A stretch of DNA of 13,856 bases from Candidatus Saccharibacteria bacterium UBA4727 (GCA_002404195.1 DHJF01000003.1:1-13856); one strand, 5' to 3'. Shown: positions 6,719 through 12,954, counted from the stretch's first letter. Numbers and translations are program-made. The notes: generated by a model not told the origin, from the sequence alone.

Positions 6719-7396
6719 ATGAGAGTTTTACTGGTAGAAGATGAACACAAGATTGCACGGGCATTAAAAAAGGCCTTAGAACAAGAGAGCTACGCCGTTG
6801 ACGTCGCCTACGACGGTGACGATGGGTATGCTATGGCCACCACCGAGCCATACGACGTCGCAATTATCGACCGTATGCTTCCTGGCAGTTACGACGGCAT
6901 CGCTATCGTTAAGGCTATGCGCACCGAAAAAATTCATACCCCGGTCCTCCTACTGACTGCACTCGGCAGCGTCGAAGAGCGCACCTCGGGTCTCGATAGT
7001 GGCGCTGATGACTACATGGTAAAACCATTCGCTCTCGAAGAACTATTGGCTCGCGTGCGCGCACTGCTACGTCGCCCCACCGAACAGCAGGCGACCATCC
7101 TCACTGCTGGTGATTTGTCGCTCAACACTATCACCTACGAAGTAAAACGTGGCGACACCGTGATTCAACTGACTGGTAAAGAGTTCGCATTGCTTGAATA
7201 TATGCTGCGCAACCAAAACCGTCCGCTACCAAAAGAACTGATTATCGGTCATGTTTGGGACTACGACGCCGATATCTTGCCAAATACGGTTGAGGTCTAC
7301 ATTAAATACCTACGCAACAAAGTCGACTCACCATTTGCAACGCCACTGATTCACACCGTCCGCGGCTTTGGCTATAAACTGCAAGCAGGCGAGTAG
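6719..7396 (+). CDS. OmpR/PhoB-family response regulator
   Basis: This 225-residue regulator has a receiver domain (1-~115) with acidic pair E7/D8, phospho-acceptor Asp51 (IIDRMLPG), the Thr at LLLTA and the Lys in DYMVKPF. A winged-helix output domain (~125-222) ends with VEVYIKYLRNKVDSPFATPLIHTVRGFGYKL. It is full length. Phosphorylated by the kinase encoded 8 nt downstream, it should bind DNA as a dimer; the neighbouring FtsX/LolD genes are the obvious candidate targets. The start is at the extended -10 promoter with no SD site. Confidence 0.95.
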   Translation: MRVLLVEDEHKIARALKKALEQESYAVDVAYDGDDGYAMATTEPYDVAIIDRMLPGSYDGIAIVKAMRTEKIHTPVLLLTALGSVEERTSGLDSGADDYMVKPFALEELLARVRALLRRPTEQQATILTAGDLSLNTITYEVKRGDTVIQLTGKEFALLEYMLRNQNRPLPKELIIGHVWDYDADILPNTVEVYIKYLRNKVDSPFATPLIHTVRGFGYKLQAGE

Positions 7397-7404
7397 TAGC
7401 GACG

Positions 7405-8391
7405 ATGTTCCAGTCGGCCACGATCAAACTGACACTTTGGTATGTTGGTATATTGGTGACAATTAGTCTCGTTTTTAGCGTGATTATCTTTGCGATTGCA
7501 TCATCCGAAATCGGCTCACGTATTAATTATCTGGAACGCAGCGTCAATACGGCATACAGCTTCGACCGAACTCGGTACGATGATCTGCGCGATACGCAAG
7601 TTCATCAGGCGCGTATTAACTTGGTTGGTTCGCTTATTATTACTAATTTATGTATTTGGATTGCCGGCGGCGTCGGTAGCTACTATTTAGCTCGGCGTAC
7701 GTTGCTGCCGATTGAAAATGCCCACGAAGCCCAGTCACGCTTTACGAGCGATGCCAGTCATGAGCTACGCACGCCACTTGCCAGTATGAAAGTAGAGCTT
7801 GAAGTTGCCCTACGCGACCCAAAACTAAGTAAGGATGACATTCGTCAGCTGCTGGCGAGCAACCTTGAAGAGGTCAATAAGCTTACCAAGCTGTCACACA
7901 CATTACTGCAATTATCGCGCCTCGACCATGCCGGTATCGATCACGAGCCAGTGTCGCTTAACACCGCCATTGCCACCGTTCTGGCACGATTCCAGAGTTC
8001 ACGTCAGCGCATCATCTACACTGATCTCCCGCCTGTAAAAATCATGGCCAACCAGTCGCACGCCGAAGAACTTCTGACTATTTTCATCGATAATGCGCTC
8101 AAATATAGCCCTAACGACTCGCCAATCACGCTGACGTTAGTGCAGCAAAAACAACTGTCGGGCTTTGACATTACCAATGTGGGCGAGGGGATCCCGGCGG
8201 ACAACTTACCAAAAATCTTTAATCGCTTCTATCGCAGCGATGGTTCACGCACTGGTGGCGCCAAAAAAGGCTACGGCCTTGGCTTGTCATTGGCAAAAAA
8301 GATCGTTGAAATTCACGGCGGGGAACTAACCGTCAGTAGCCAGCCCGGGCAATTTACCACTTTTCGCGTTTTACTGCCAAATATCAGCTAA
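7405..8391 (+). CDS. Sensor histidine kinase
   Basis: This 328-residue membrane kinase has TM1 at ~10-32, a short ~40-residue external loop, and TM2 at ~73-95. There is almost no HAMP linker before the dimerisation helix, which carries His119 in FTSDASHELRTPL. The ATPase domain shows the N box (ELLTIFIDNALKYS), an F box (IFNRFYRSD) and a G2 box (KKGYGLGLSLAKKI). The G1 box reads NVGEGIP, with Asn where Asp is usual in DxGxG, a conservative change. The small sensor loop resembles intramembrane-sensing kinases paired with ABC exporters. It follows the regulator by 8 nt with no clear SD site. Confidence 0.93.
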   Translation: MFQSATIKLTLWYVGILVTISLVFSVIIFAIASSEIGSRINYLERSVNTAYSFDRTRYDDLRDTQVHQARINLVGSLIITNLCIWIAGGVGSYYLARRTLLPIENAHEAQSRFTSDASHELRTPLASMKVELEVALRDPKLSKDDIRQLLASNLEEVNKLTKLSHTLLQLSRLDHAGIDHEPVSLNTAIATVLARFQSSRQRIIYTDLPPVKIMANQSHAEELLTIFIDNALKYSPNDSPITLTLVQQKQLSGFDITNVGEGIPADNLPKIFNRFYRSDGSRTGGAKKGYGLGLSLAKKIVEIHGGELTVSSQPGQFTTFRVLLPNIS

Positions 8392-8413
8392 TAACAAGCG
8401 TGCTATCAGTATT

Positions 8414-8443
8414 CTTTGTTAGATTAGAGTAAATCTAACAAAG
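8414..8443 (+). promoter_or_regulatory. Perfect 12-bp dyad overlapping the SD site of the FtsX gene
   Basis: CTTTGTTAGATT (8414-8425), six-base loop, AATCTAACAAAG (8432-8443). The right arm overlaps the first bases of the SD site (AAAGGAG, 8440-8446), 5 nt before the ATG. It could be an operator for the response regulator next door, or an RNA hairpin masking the ribosome site. There is no T tract, so it is not an intrinsic terminator. Confidence 0.6.
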
Positions 8444-8451
8444 GAGATTTC

Positions 8452-9798
8452 ATGAATGTTATTACCCGAGGGGTAAGAAATGCGTTTCGCAGCCCACTCC
8501 GTTCAGGCGCAATTGTCGTCATGTTGGCTATTAGTATCGGGCTTGTCCTCGCTATGCTGGTTGCCCGCAGTAGCATCAATCAAAAAATCGATAGTGTCAA
8601 AACCCAAACCGGCACCACCGTCACCGTCAACCCGGCTGGCGTAATGGGTGGTTTTGGTGGTGGCAATCCGCTAACGACTACACAGATAGCACAGATTAAG
8701 GCGACGGCGCATGTCAGCGCAATCACCACCTCGCTCACCGACCAGCTTGGCACTACCGACACCAATCTCGTATCATCCCTAGAGCTTGGTAGTTTCGGCA
8801 GGCGCCAACAGCGCTTTGATAACCAAGGTAGTATGGCGACAAGTGGCAATATGGCAGCGCGCCCCGCACCGACACCGCACATTAGCGTCACGGGTACATC
8901 GAACCCAAGCGCGAGTATTTCAAGCGACCAGCTAACGAGCGGCTCGATGATTGACGGCGCCAGCAGCGGCAACGTTGCACTGGTCGGGAGTGACTTGGCG
9001 ACAAAGAATGATCTGACGGTCGGCAAGGCATTTACCGCCTACGGTCAAACATTTACCGTACAGGGAATTTACAAAACCGCTACCACCTTCCAAAATAGCG
9101 GCCTGATACTGCCGCTCGCTACCGTTCAAGCTTTGACCGATCAAGCCGGCGCAGTGAGCAATGTTAGCGCTACCGTCGACAGCGCGGATAACGTCAGCAC
9201 GGTTGTCGCCAATCTCACAAAAACGCTCGGTAGTGCAGCCGACATCACCAGCCAGCAGCAGCAGGCTGAAAATAGCGTCACCTCGCTCAAAAGCATCGCA
9301 CAATTGGCATTCTATGGCGTGATTGGCGCAGCCACGGCGGGGGCAGTGATTGTCCTCCTTTCTATGATTGTGATTGTGCGTGAACGTCGCCGCGAAATCG
9401 GCATCATTAAAGCCATCGGCGGCACGAACCGTAGTGTCATTACTCAGTTTATCACCGAAGCCCTAGCTCTCACTGTTGTCGGCGGCATTGTTGGTCTGGT
9501 GTTTGGCGTACTTGTCAGCGGACCGATGACCTCATCGCTCGTCAGCAATAGCCAAACGCAAACAGCCACGACCCAGCGCATGGGGCGCGGTGGAATGGGT
9601 GGTTTTGGTGGCTTCCGTCAGCTCAATACGCTCAGTGCTGCAGCTTCGACCAATATCCGCAGTGTCACTGCCACACTGACACCGTCGACACTCATTATGA
9701 GTATCATAAGCATCCTCGCCATCGCCATCATCGGTAGCGCCGTGCCGGCCTGGTTGATTGCCCGTGTCCGTCCAGCCGAAGTATTAAGGTCAGAATAA
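8452..9798 (+). CDS. FtsX/MacB-like ABC permease
   Basis: This 448-residue permease has the FtsX-type plan: TM1 at ~18-40, a large extracytoplasmic domain (~45-280), then three helices at ~283-308, ~333-353 and ~412-440. The coupling segment RERRREIGIIKAIGGTNRSVITQFI and the C-terminal PAEVLRSE are typical of MacB/LolC-type permeases. Such proteins transmit ATPase motion across the membrane in peptide or lipoprotein export or wall-hydrolase control rather than forming a channel. The external domain is rich in S, T, A and Q. The segment MGGFGG occurs twice, at 65-70 and 382-387, both outside and near the membrane, encoded by an identical 18-base sequence. It is followed 9 nt later by its ATPase. 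Translation starts from a good SD site after the dyad. Confidence 0.9.
   Translation: MNVITRGVRNAFRSPLRSGAIVVMLAISIGLVLAMLVARSSINQKIDSVKTQTGTTVTVNPAGVMGGFGGGNPLTTTQIAQIKATAHVSAITTSLTDQLGTTDTNLVSSLELGSFGRRQQRFDNQGSMATSGNMAARPAPTPHISVTGTSNPSASISSDQLTSGSMIDGASSGNVALVGSDLATKNDLTVGKAFTAYGQTFTVQGIYKTATTFQNSGLILPLATVQALTDQAGAVSNVSATVDSADNVSTVVANLTKTLGSAADITSQQQQAENSVTSLKSIAQLAFYGVIGAATAGAVIVLLSMIVIVRERRREIGIIKAIGGTNRSVITQFITEALALTVVGGIVGLVFGVLVSGPMTSSLVSNSQTQTATTQRMGRGGMGGFGGFRQLNTLSAAASTNIRSVTATLTPSTLIMSIISILAIAIIGSAVPAWLIARVRPAEVLRSE
8643..8660 (+). repeat. 18-bp exact direct repeat, copy 1 (MGGFGG)
   Basis: AATGGGTGGTTTTGGTGG, identical to 9594-9611 and in the same codon phase inside the FtsX-like gene. 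It encodes a glycine-rich turn just outside TM1. Confidence 0.85.
9594..9611 (+). repeat. 18-bp exact direct repeat, copy 2 (MGGFGG)
   Basis: Same 18 bases as 8643-8660, in the external loop before the last membrane helix. Identity at synonymous positions suggests duplication or gene conversion rather than convergence. Confidence 0.85.
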
Positions 9799-9807
9799 AG
9801 GAGTTTT

Positions 9808-10485
9808 ATGCTACAAGTTACGAACATTGAAAAATCATTCGCCGCCAGCCACGGCAATGTCACTGCACTCCACGATATCAGCTTTACGATTGATTCGGGC
9901 CAGTTTGTCTCCATCGTTGGAAAAAGCGGCAGCGGCAAGTCAACACTACTCAGCTTACTCGGCGCCCTCGACACCCCCACCAGCGGTAGCATCGTGGTTG
10001 ATGATGTCGATATCGCGAAGCTGTCAGCCGACCAACAAACAACCTATCGAGCCGAGAAGATTGGATTTGTCTTTCAGCATTACAACCTGATTCCTAACCT
10101 TAGCGCACTCGAGAACGTTATGTTGGCACTTGAGTACGGTGGCATGCCGGGCCGCGAGCGCCTTGAGCGTGCCGTTGAGTTACTGCACGAAGTTGGCCTT
10201 GAGAGTGAAGAACAACTACGGCGGCCAGCCCGTCTGAGCGGTGGGCAGCAGCAACGTGTTGCCATTGCTCGGGCACTCGCCAACCGCCCGAGCCTCATTT
10301 TGGCCGACGAACCAACCGGCAACCTTGATAGTGAAACTGGCAAGACCATCTTTGACCTGCTCCATAAGCTGTCCCGCGATGAGCACACAACCATCGTGGT
10401 CGTCACTCACGACCTGAGTATCGCCGGTAAGACTGACCGTACTTTTACCCTCAAAGACGGCACCCTCGCCACTCTTAAGCGTTAG
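9808..10485 (+). CDS. LolD/MacB-type ABC ATP-binding protein
   Basis: This 225-residue ATPase has Walker A GKSGSGKST (~38-46), FQHYNLIP as Q-loop, signature LSGGQQQRVAIARAL, Walker B LILADEPTGNLD and switch His in VVTHD. The FQHYNLIP and ADEPTGNLD strings are the hallmark of the MacB/LolD/FtsE group, which pairs with FtsX-type permeases, here the gene ending 9 nt upstream. ATG at 9808 follows AAAGGAG. With the sensor kinase and regulator it makes a sensing and export module, likely for peptides or envelope stress. No terminator is obvious after the stop. Confidence 0.94.
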   Translation: MLQVTNIEKSFAASHGNVTALHDISFTIDSGQFVSIVGKSGSGKSTLLSLLGALDTPTSGSIVVDDVDIAKLSADQQTTYRAEKIGFVFQHYNLIPNLSALENVMLALEYGGMPGRERLERAVELLHEVGLESEEQLRRPARLSGGQQQRVAIARALANRPSLILADEPTGNLDSETGKTIFDLLHKLSRDEHTTIVVVTHDLSIAGKTDRTFTLKDGTLATLKR

Positions 10486-10541
10486 CGTTGTGCTTTTCAC
10501 TTTTTAAGAATCAGCTCAGAAAAGTAGCACATACTGGCACT

Positions 10542-10611
10542 GTAGTAAGCACCCGATTGTTATCCATCATCTTACCGTCGGACGCACCCGTTTGCTACCT
10601 ATTTAGTAAGC
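10542..10611 (+). promoter_or_regulatory. Structured leader of the GreA-family gene
   Basis: TAGTAAGCA occurs twice (10543-10551 and 10604-10612). Between them, GTTTGCTAC (10590-10598) can pair with the upstream GTAGTAAGC (9 bp, two G-U pairs) or, through GTTTGCTA, with the downstream TAGTAAGC (8 bp, two G-U pairs), which abuts the AGGAGG site at 10612-10617. The two folds exclude each other, as in a translational switch. No known riboswitch class is recognisable. Confidence 0.35.
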
Positions 10612-10625
10612 AGGAGGATTGCACT

Positions 10626-11093
10626 ATGAACAGCACGAACACTATTTATTTGACAAAACACGGCATGAAAGACTTGAAAAAGAAGATTGCCCAGTTGGAA
10701 CATCAGCATAATACGATTGTCTCTCAGTTGCACGATATTGATAAAACTGAGGGTCACGACGAACGGCTTGCTCGCGTCGAACACCTGGCAACGCTTGAGA
10801 TTGTCGCGAGCGAGCTCAGCGATAAGCGGCAGATCCTCGCAACCGCTAAGCCGCTGCCGCGCAAGCGCGACAGACTGAAGGTTGCTATCGGCTCAGTCGT
10901 CGACCTGCTCGACACCAACGGTCGCATTATCCGCTACACACTGGTTGATAGCCTCGAGGCCGACCCAAGCAGTGGCCGCATCTCCATTATGAGCCCGCTT
11001 GGCAAGAATCTCGTCGGCAAACAGCTGCGTGACGTAGTTGAATGGACCGCTCATCTTGGCAAGCGCAAACTCCAACTCGTTGCTATTAGCTAG
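10626..11093 (+). CDS. greA: GreA/GreB-family transcription elongation factor
   Basis: This 155-residue protein has the GreA plan. An N-terminal coiled coil (~10-75) begins YLTKHGMKDLKKKIAQLE, and the C-terminal FKBP-like domain (~85-155) reads IGSVVDLLDTNGRIIRYTLV, then SSGRISIMSPLGKNLVGKQLRDVVE. Gre factors enter the RNA polymerase secondary channel and use acidic residues at the coil tip to trigger cleavage of backtracked RNA. Here the tip reads KTEGHDERLARVEH. Acidic residues are present, but spacing differs from the standard GDLxENAEY, so cleavage activity is less certain than family membership. The frame stays open upstream to 10488, but ATG 10626 follows AGGAGG by 8 nt and matches the family start. 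It ends 16 nt before a strong terminator. Confidence 0.85.
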   Translation: MNSTNTIYLTKHGMKDLKKKIAQLEHQHNTIVSQLHDIDKTEGHDERLARVEHLATLEIVASELSDKRQILATAKPLPRKRDRLKVAIGSVVDLLDTNGRIIRYTLVDSLEADPSSGRISIMSPLGKNLVGKQLRDVVEWTAHLGKRKLQLVAIS

Positions 11094-11109
11094 GGAAGCT
11101 AGCTCTCCA

Positions 11110-11142
11110 AAAAACGCCGTGTTTCTATCACACGGCGTTTTT
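11110..11142 (+). terminator. Intrinsic terminator after greA
   Basis: AAAAACGCCGTGT (11110-11122), loop TTCTATC, ACACGGCGTTTTT (11130-11142): a 13-bp perfect stem with a GC-rich core ending in five T. It works in either direction and insulates the next gene. Confidence 0.92.
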
Positions 11143-11160
11143 CATAGCCGAGCCCTCTGA

Positions 11161-11169
11161 TGCTATACT
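11161..11169 (+). promoter_or_regulatory. Extended -10 promoter of the P-type ATPase-like gene
   Basis: TGC-TATACT, 7 nt before the ATG at 11177. It repeats almost exactly at 12241-12249 (TGCTATACT, then wAAGG and ATG). The -35 region TTCATA (11141-11146) is weak. Confidence 0.6.
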
Positions 11170-11176
11170 AAAGGTA

Positions 11177-12016
11177 ATGTTTACGTTTTCTCGTCACCGC
11201 CCAGCCACCACTGTCGTCATCGACGGCTCAGAACTATTGCTTGGCGATACGTTGACGGTTGACCATATGTGGCCAGCGGGTGATTCATCTACAGCACAGC
11301 TTCACCACGTGGTCGCACAGGCAATCAATACACCCGCTGACGCCATCGACCAAGCGCTTACTACTATGACCACCTCGGCGAACCGTCATAAACCACTGCG
11401 CGAATTTGCGTTTACCCACCAGCATGGCATAAGCGGATCCCTATGGCACACCGGCGCTGACTACAGCTTAGCAATCAAAGGCCTGCCTGAGAATGTTTTC
11501 GCCCACTGCGACATGACCGACAACGAACGCGAAGCTGCCGAATTACACCTTCAGAAACTATCGCTCGATGGTGCCATAATTATCGCGGTAGCCCACGCCA
11601 CGCTGTCGCAGCCCATTTCATCACTTAGTGAGCTCAATCACAAACATCGGCTCACTCTTAGCGGTCTCATAAGCCTCACAAGTACTATCCCGGGGGAGAT
11701 GCGCGAATTAATCCGCCAAGCCCGCAAGCATGACACATCACTGCGCCTAATGACCGGTACGCACCGGCAAACCGCCTTCGCCATTGCCGAACAGTTTGGC
11801 ATCGCTACGCATCCAAATGAGGTTACTGATGCTCGTCAGCTTCACGTAGCGCCGAGCGTCACGCAGGCGACAACAGTATTTGCCCGTGCGTTACCCGAGC
11901 ACAAAGCACAGATCATCAAGGCTCTGCGTGAAATGAACACTCATGTGACCGTGGTGGCGACAAAAGAAGAACTCATAGCCGCTCTCACGGCCAAGCCCCG
12001 CGCCCGTAGGGGCTAG
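11177..12016 (+). CDS. Soluble P-type ATPase-like protein with degraded catalytic motifs
   Basis: This 279-residue protein without membrane helices aligns by eye with the cytoplasmic phosphorylation and nucleotide-binding domains of P-type cation ATPases. VVIDGSELLLGDTLTV (13-28) lies where DKTGTLT begins, keeping Asp16 but not KTGT. IKGLPE (100-105) is the KGAPE nucleotide-binding motif. LSGLISLTSTIPGEMRELI leads to LMTGTHRQTAFAIAEQFGI (191-209), the usual MTGDH...TA.AIA..LGI with Asp replaced by Thr. VFARALPEHKAQIIKAL (234-250) is followed by VVATKEEL where TGDGVND should be. So the A domain, all transmembrane segments and most catalytic residues are gone. It is an intact gene with its own promoter and full-length frame, so a retained non-transporting role is more likely than a pseudogene. 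What it binds is unknown. Confidence 0.7.
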   Translation: MFTFSRHRPATTVVIDGSELLLGDTLTVDHMWPAGDSSTAQLHHVVAQAINTPADAIDQALTTMTTSANRHKPLREFAFTHQHGISGSLWHTGADYSLAIKGLPENVFAHCDMTDNEREAAELHLQKLSLDGAIIIAVAHATLSQPISSLSELNHKHRLTLSGLISLTSTIPGEMRELIRQARKHDTSLRLMTGTHRQTAFAIAEQFGIATHPNEVTDARQLHVAPSVTQATTVFARALPEHKAQIIKALREMNTHVTVVATKEELIAALTAKPRARRG

Positions 12017-12034
12017 CGTACGCCACCATATCTG

Positions 12035-12043
12035 TGGTATAAT
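12035..12043 (+). promoter_or_regulatory. Extended -10 promoter of tRNA-Gln
   Basis: TGG-TATAAT, a perfect -10. Transcription from about 12050 gives a 5' leader of ~72 nt before the tRNA. The leader opens with the inverted repeat CTTGCCG (12052-12058) / CGGCAAG (12073-12079). Confidence 0.6.
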
Positions 12044-12122
12044 TGCCAGTGCTTGCCGAGAAAATTATAAGACGGCAAGATAAAGAAAGCCATCGTAAGT
12101 GGTTTGAACATTTCACCTATAT

Positions 12123-12197
12123 TGGGGCGTCGCCAAGTGGTAAGGCATCGGTTTTTGGTGTCGATATTCGGGGGTTCGAATCCCTCCGCCCCAGCCA
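12123..12197 (+). tRNA. tRNA-Gln (anticodon TTG), CCA encoded
   Basis: A complete cloverleaf can be drawn. The acceptor stem TGGGGCG pairs with CGCCCCA (12187-12193), with the U1-A72 pair typical of bacterial tRNA-Gln. The D arm is GCC..GGC. The anticodon stem is TCGGT/GTCGA with loop TTTTGGT, giving anticodon TTG. The T arm is GGGGG-TTCGAAT-CCCTC (one weak pair). Discriminator is G12194 and CCA is at 12195-12197. Its last nine bases are repeated three more times downstream. Confidence 0.97.
12189..12197 (+). repeat. tRNA-tail repeat, copy 1 (within tRNA-Gln)
   Basis: CCCCAGCCA, the 3' end of the functional tRNA and presumed original attachment site. Similarity with copy 3 continues through the next 22 bases, up to the first arm of the following hairpin. 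Confidence 0.7.
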
Positions 12198-12211
12198 AGA
12201 TAATTATGCTT

Positions 12212-12235
12212 AAAATGACGAGAGATCGTCATTTT
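12212..12235 (+). terminator. Terminator of tRNA-Gln
   Basis: AAAATGACG (12212-12220), loop AGAGAT, CGTCATTTT (12227-12235), then more T. A 9-bp perfect stem, 14 nt after the CCA end. Confidence 0.85.
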
Positions 12236-12240
12236 TTGTT

Positions 12241-12249
12241 TGCTATACT
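12241..12249 (+). promoter_or_regulatory. Extended -10 promoter of the first cassette gene
   Basis: TGC-TATACT directly after the terminator T run, 6 nt before the ATG at 12256; no -35 is apparent. Confidence 0.6.
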
Positions 12250-12255
12250 TAAGGC

Positions 12256-12699
12256 ATGTTACGCGATTATCCATTTACGCTAAACCCCCAGGTGTTCAGT
12301 CCTGTGCTTCAGCAGTTTGATATGGAGCATCCAGGCGAAGATGCAAACATTGCACTTCTTGAATTCAAAATTATTACACCAGATTCTTTTATTTGGAAGT
12401 TTCTCATGAATGACGTTATCTATTATCTGTATGCCGAAGATTTCATTGAAAGCCTAGAGGTCGTCAGCGCATCAATAAAAGAACAGACAAAAGACCAGTC
12501 GGAATTCGAGTTCATAAAAGTAAAGGATCCTAAGGATTTTAAAAGTTCTGGACCCGTATTAGTATCGACGGAATATAAACGTCCCGAAGATTACGAGACT
12601 ATGAAGCTATACGCTGCGGATGCAGACTACGATTTTGCATTCCTCATAAAATCCAAAGAAGATCCAAACGAAGCATATTTCAATATGGTTTCTCCCTGA
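12256..12699 (+). CDS. Acidic protein of unknown function (147 aa), cassette cargo
   Basis: I do not recognise this family. The protein is soluble and acidic, with no cysteine, signal peptide or membrane helix. It has alternating strand- and helix-like segments (ANIALLEFKIITPDSFIWKFLMNDVIYYLYAEDFIE in the first half; YDFAFLIKSKEDPNEAYFNMV at the end), suggesting one alpha/beta domain. The N-terminus is MLRDYPFTLNPQVFSPVLQQ. Codon choice is more AT-rich than in the upstream genes, consistent with transfer. It sits alone between two copies of the tRNA-tail repeat; its stop (TGA, 12697-12699) lies inside copy 2. The leaderless start is at an extended -10. Size and acidity would suit an immunity or antitoxin-like protein, but nothing here shows that. 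Confidence 0.75.
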   Translation: MLRDYPFTLNPQVFSPVLQQFDMEHPGEDANIALLEFKIITPDSFIWKFLMNDVIYYLYAEDFIESLEVVSASIKEQTKDQSEFEFIKVKDPKDFKSSGPVLVSTEYKRPEDYETMKLYAADADYDFAFLIKSKEDPNEAYFNMVSP

Positions 12700-12722
12700 A
12701 ACACATCCACTATCCCCAGCCA
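12695..12722 (+). repeat. tRNA-tail repeat, copy 2 (28 bp)
   Basis: CCTGAAACACATCCA, five variable bases, then CCCCAGCCA (12714-12722). It matches copy 4 (13766-13793) at 25 of 28 positions, and the tRNA end over ATCC and CCCCAGCCA. It overlaps the stop codon of the 147-aa gene. Confidence 0.8.
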
Positions 12723-12735
12723 TGAAAAAAATTTT

Positions 12736-12760
12736 AGGTCTTCAGATTTAAGACTTTTTT
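12736..12760 (+). terminator. Terminator following repeat copy 2
   Basis: AGGTCTT (12736-12742), loop CAGATTT less its last base, AAGACTT (12750-12756), running into six T (12755-12760). The five-pair core is GTCTT/AAGAC. It starts 13 nt after the repeat, as in copies 1 and 3, and should end the transcript of the 147-aa gene. Confidence 0.65.
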
Positions 12761-12778
12761 CTATGTTCGATCGAGATC

Positions 12779-12859
12779 CGAACCCCCCGAGTTTTGCGGG
12801 AGCAAAACATCGCGGGGTTCGTGTAGCGCCGTGCAGCAAAATAAGCTTGCTCATTTTGC
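12779..12859. repeat. Highly structured gene-free element between repeat copies 2 and 3
   Basis: A long hairpin spans 12779-12821: CGAACCCC pairs with GGGGTTCG, then CGA/TCG, then GTTTTGC/GCAAAAC, with one mismatch, one bulge and a GGGA (GNRA-type) loop. A second hairpin pairs GCAAAAT (12836-12842) with ATTTTGC (12853-12859). GGGGTTCG occurs on both strands and resembles a tRNA T arm. No credible gene covers it. It may be a dispersed structural repeat, a small RNA or a recombination site. Confidence 0.6.
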
Positions 12860-12901
12860 CAACAAGCGGAAATAGGGAGCAGAGCGACCGCCACCCCTCC
12901 A

Positions 12902-12910
12902 CCCCAGCTA
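12902..12910 (+). repeat. tRNA-tail repeat, copy 3
   Basis: CCCCAGCTA, one change from the tRNA end. It is preceded by CACCCCTCCA, like the tRNA's ATCCCTCCG, and followed by AAGAAAATTATACTTAAAA-GAC, like the tRNA flank. Over 31 aligned columns starting at CCCC, 27 agree with copy 1. Confidence 0.75.
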
Positions 12911-12925
12911 AGAAAATTATACTTA

Positions 12926-12949
12926 AAAGACTTTCTTTGGAAGGTCTTT
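12926..12949 (+). terminator. Hairpin following repeat copy 3
   Basis: AAAGACTTTC (12926-12935), loop TTTG, GAAGGTCTTT (12940-12949), a 10-bp stem with one G-U pair, then TTTATG. It occupies the same place as the tRNA-Gln terminator. Confidence 0.7.
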
Positions 12950-12954
12950 ATGTT

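Noticed and set aside
10488..10625. Longer GreA-family protein starting at 10488
   Set aside because: The extra N-terminus is unlike Gre factors; ATG 10626 has AGGAGG 8 nt upstream and the family's first residues.
11994..12014. AGCCCC/GGGGCT hairpin at the end of the P-type ATPase-like gene as terminator
   Set aside because: The stem is only six pairs and there is no T tract in either direction.
12013..12198. Minus-strand open frame starting MAGAEGFEPPNIDTK
   Set aside because: This is the antisense translation of tRNA-Gln; the GAEGFEPP string is a well-known annotation artefact opposite tRNAs.
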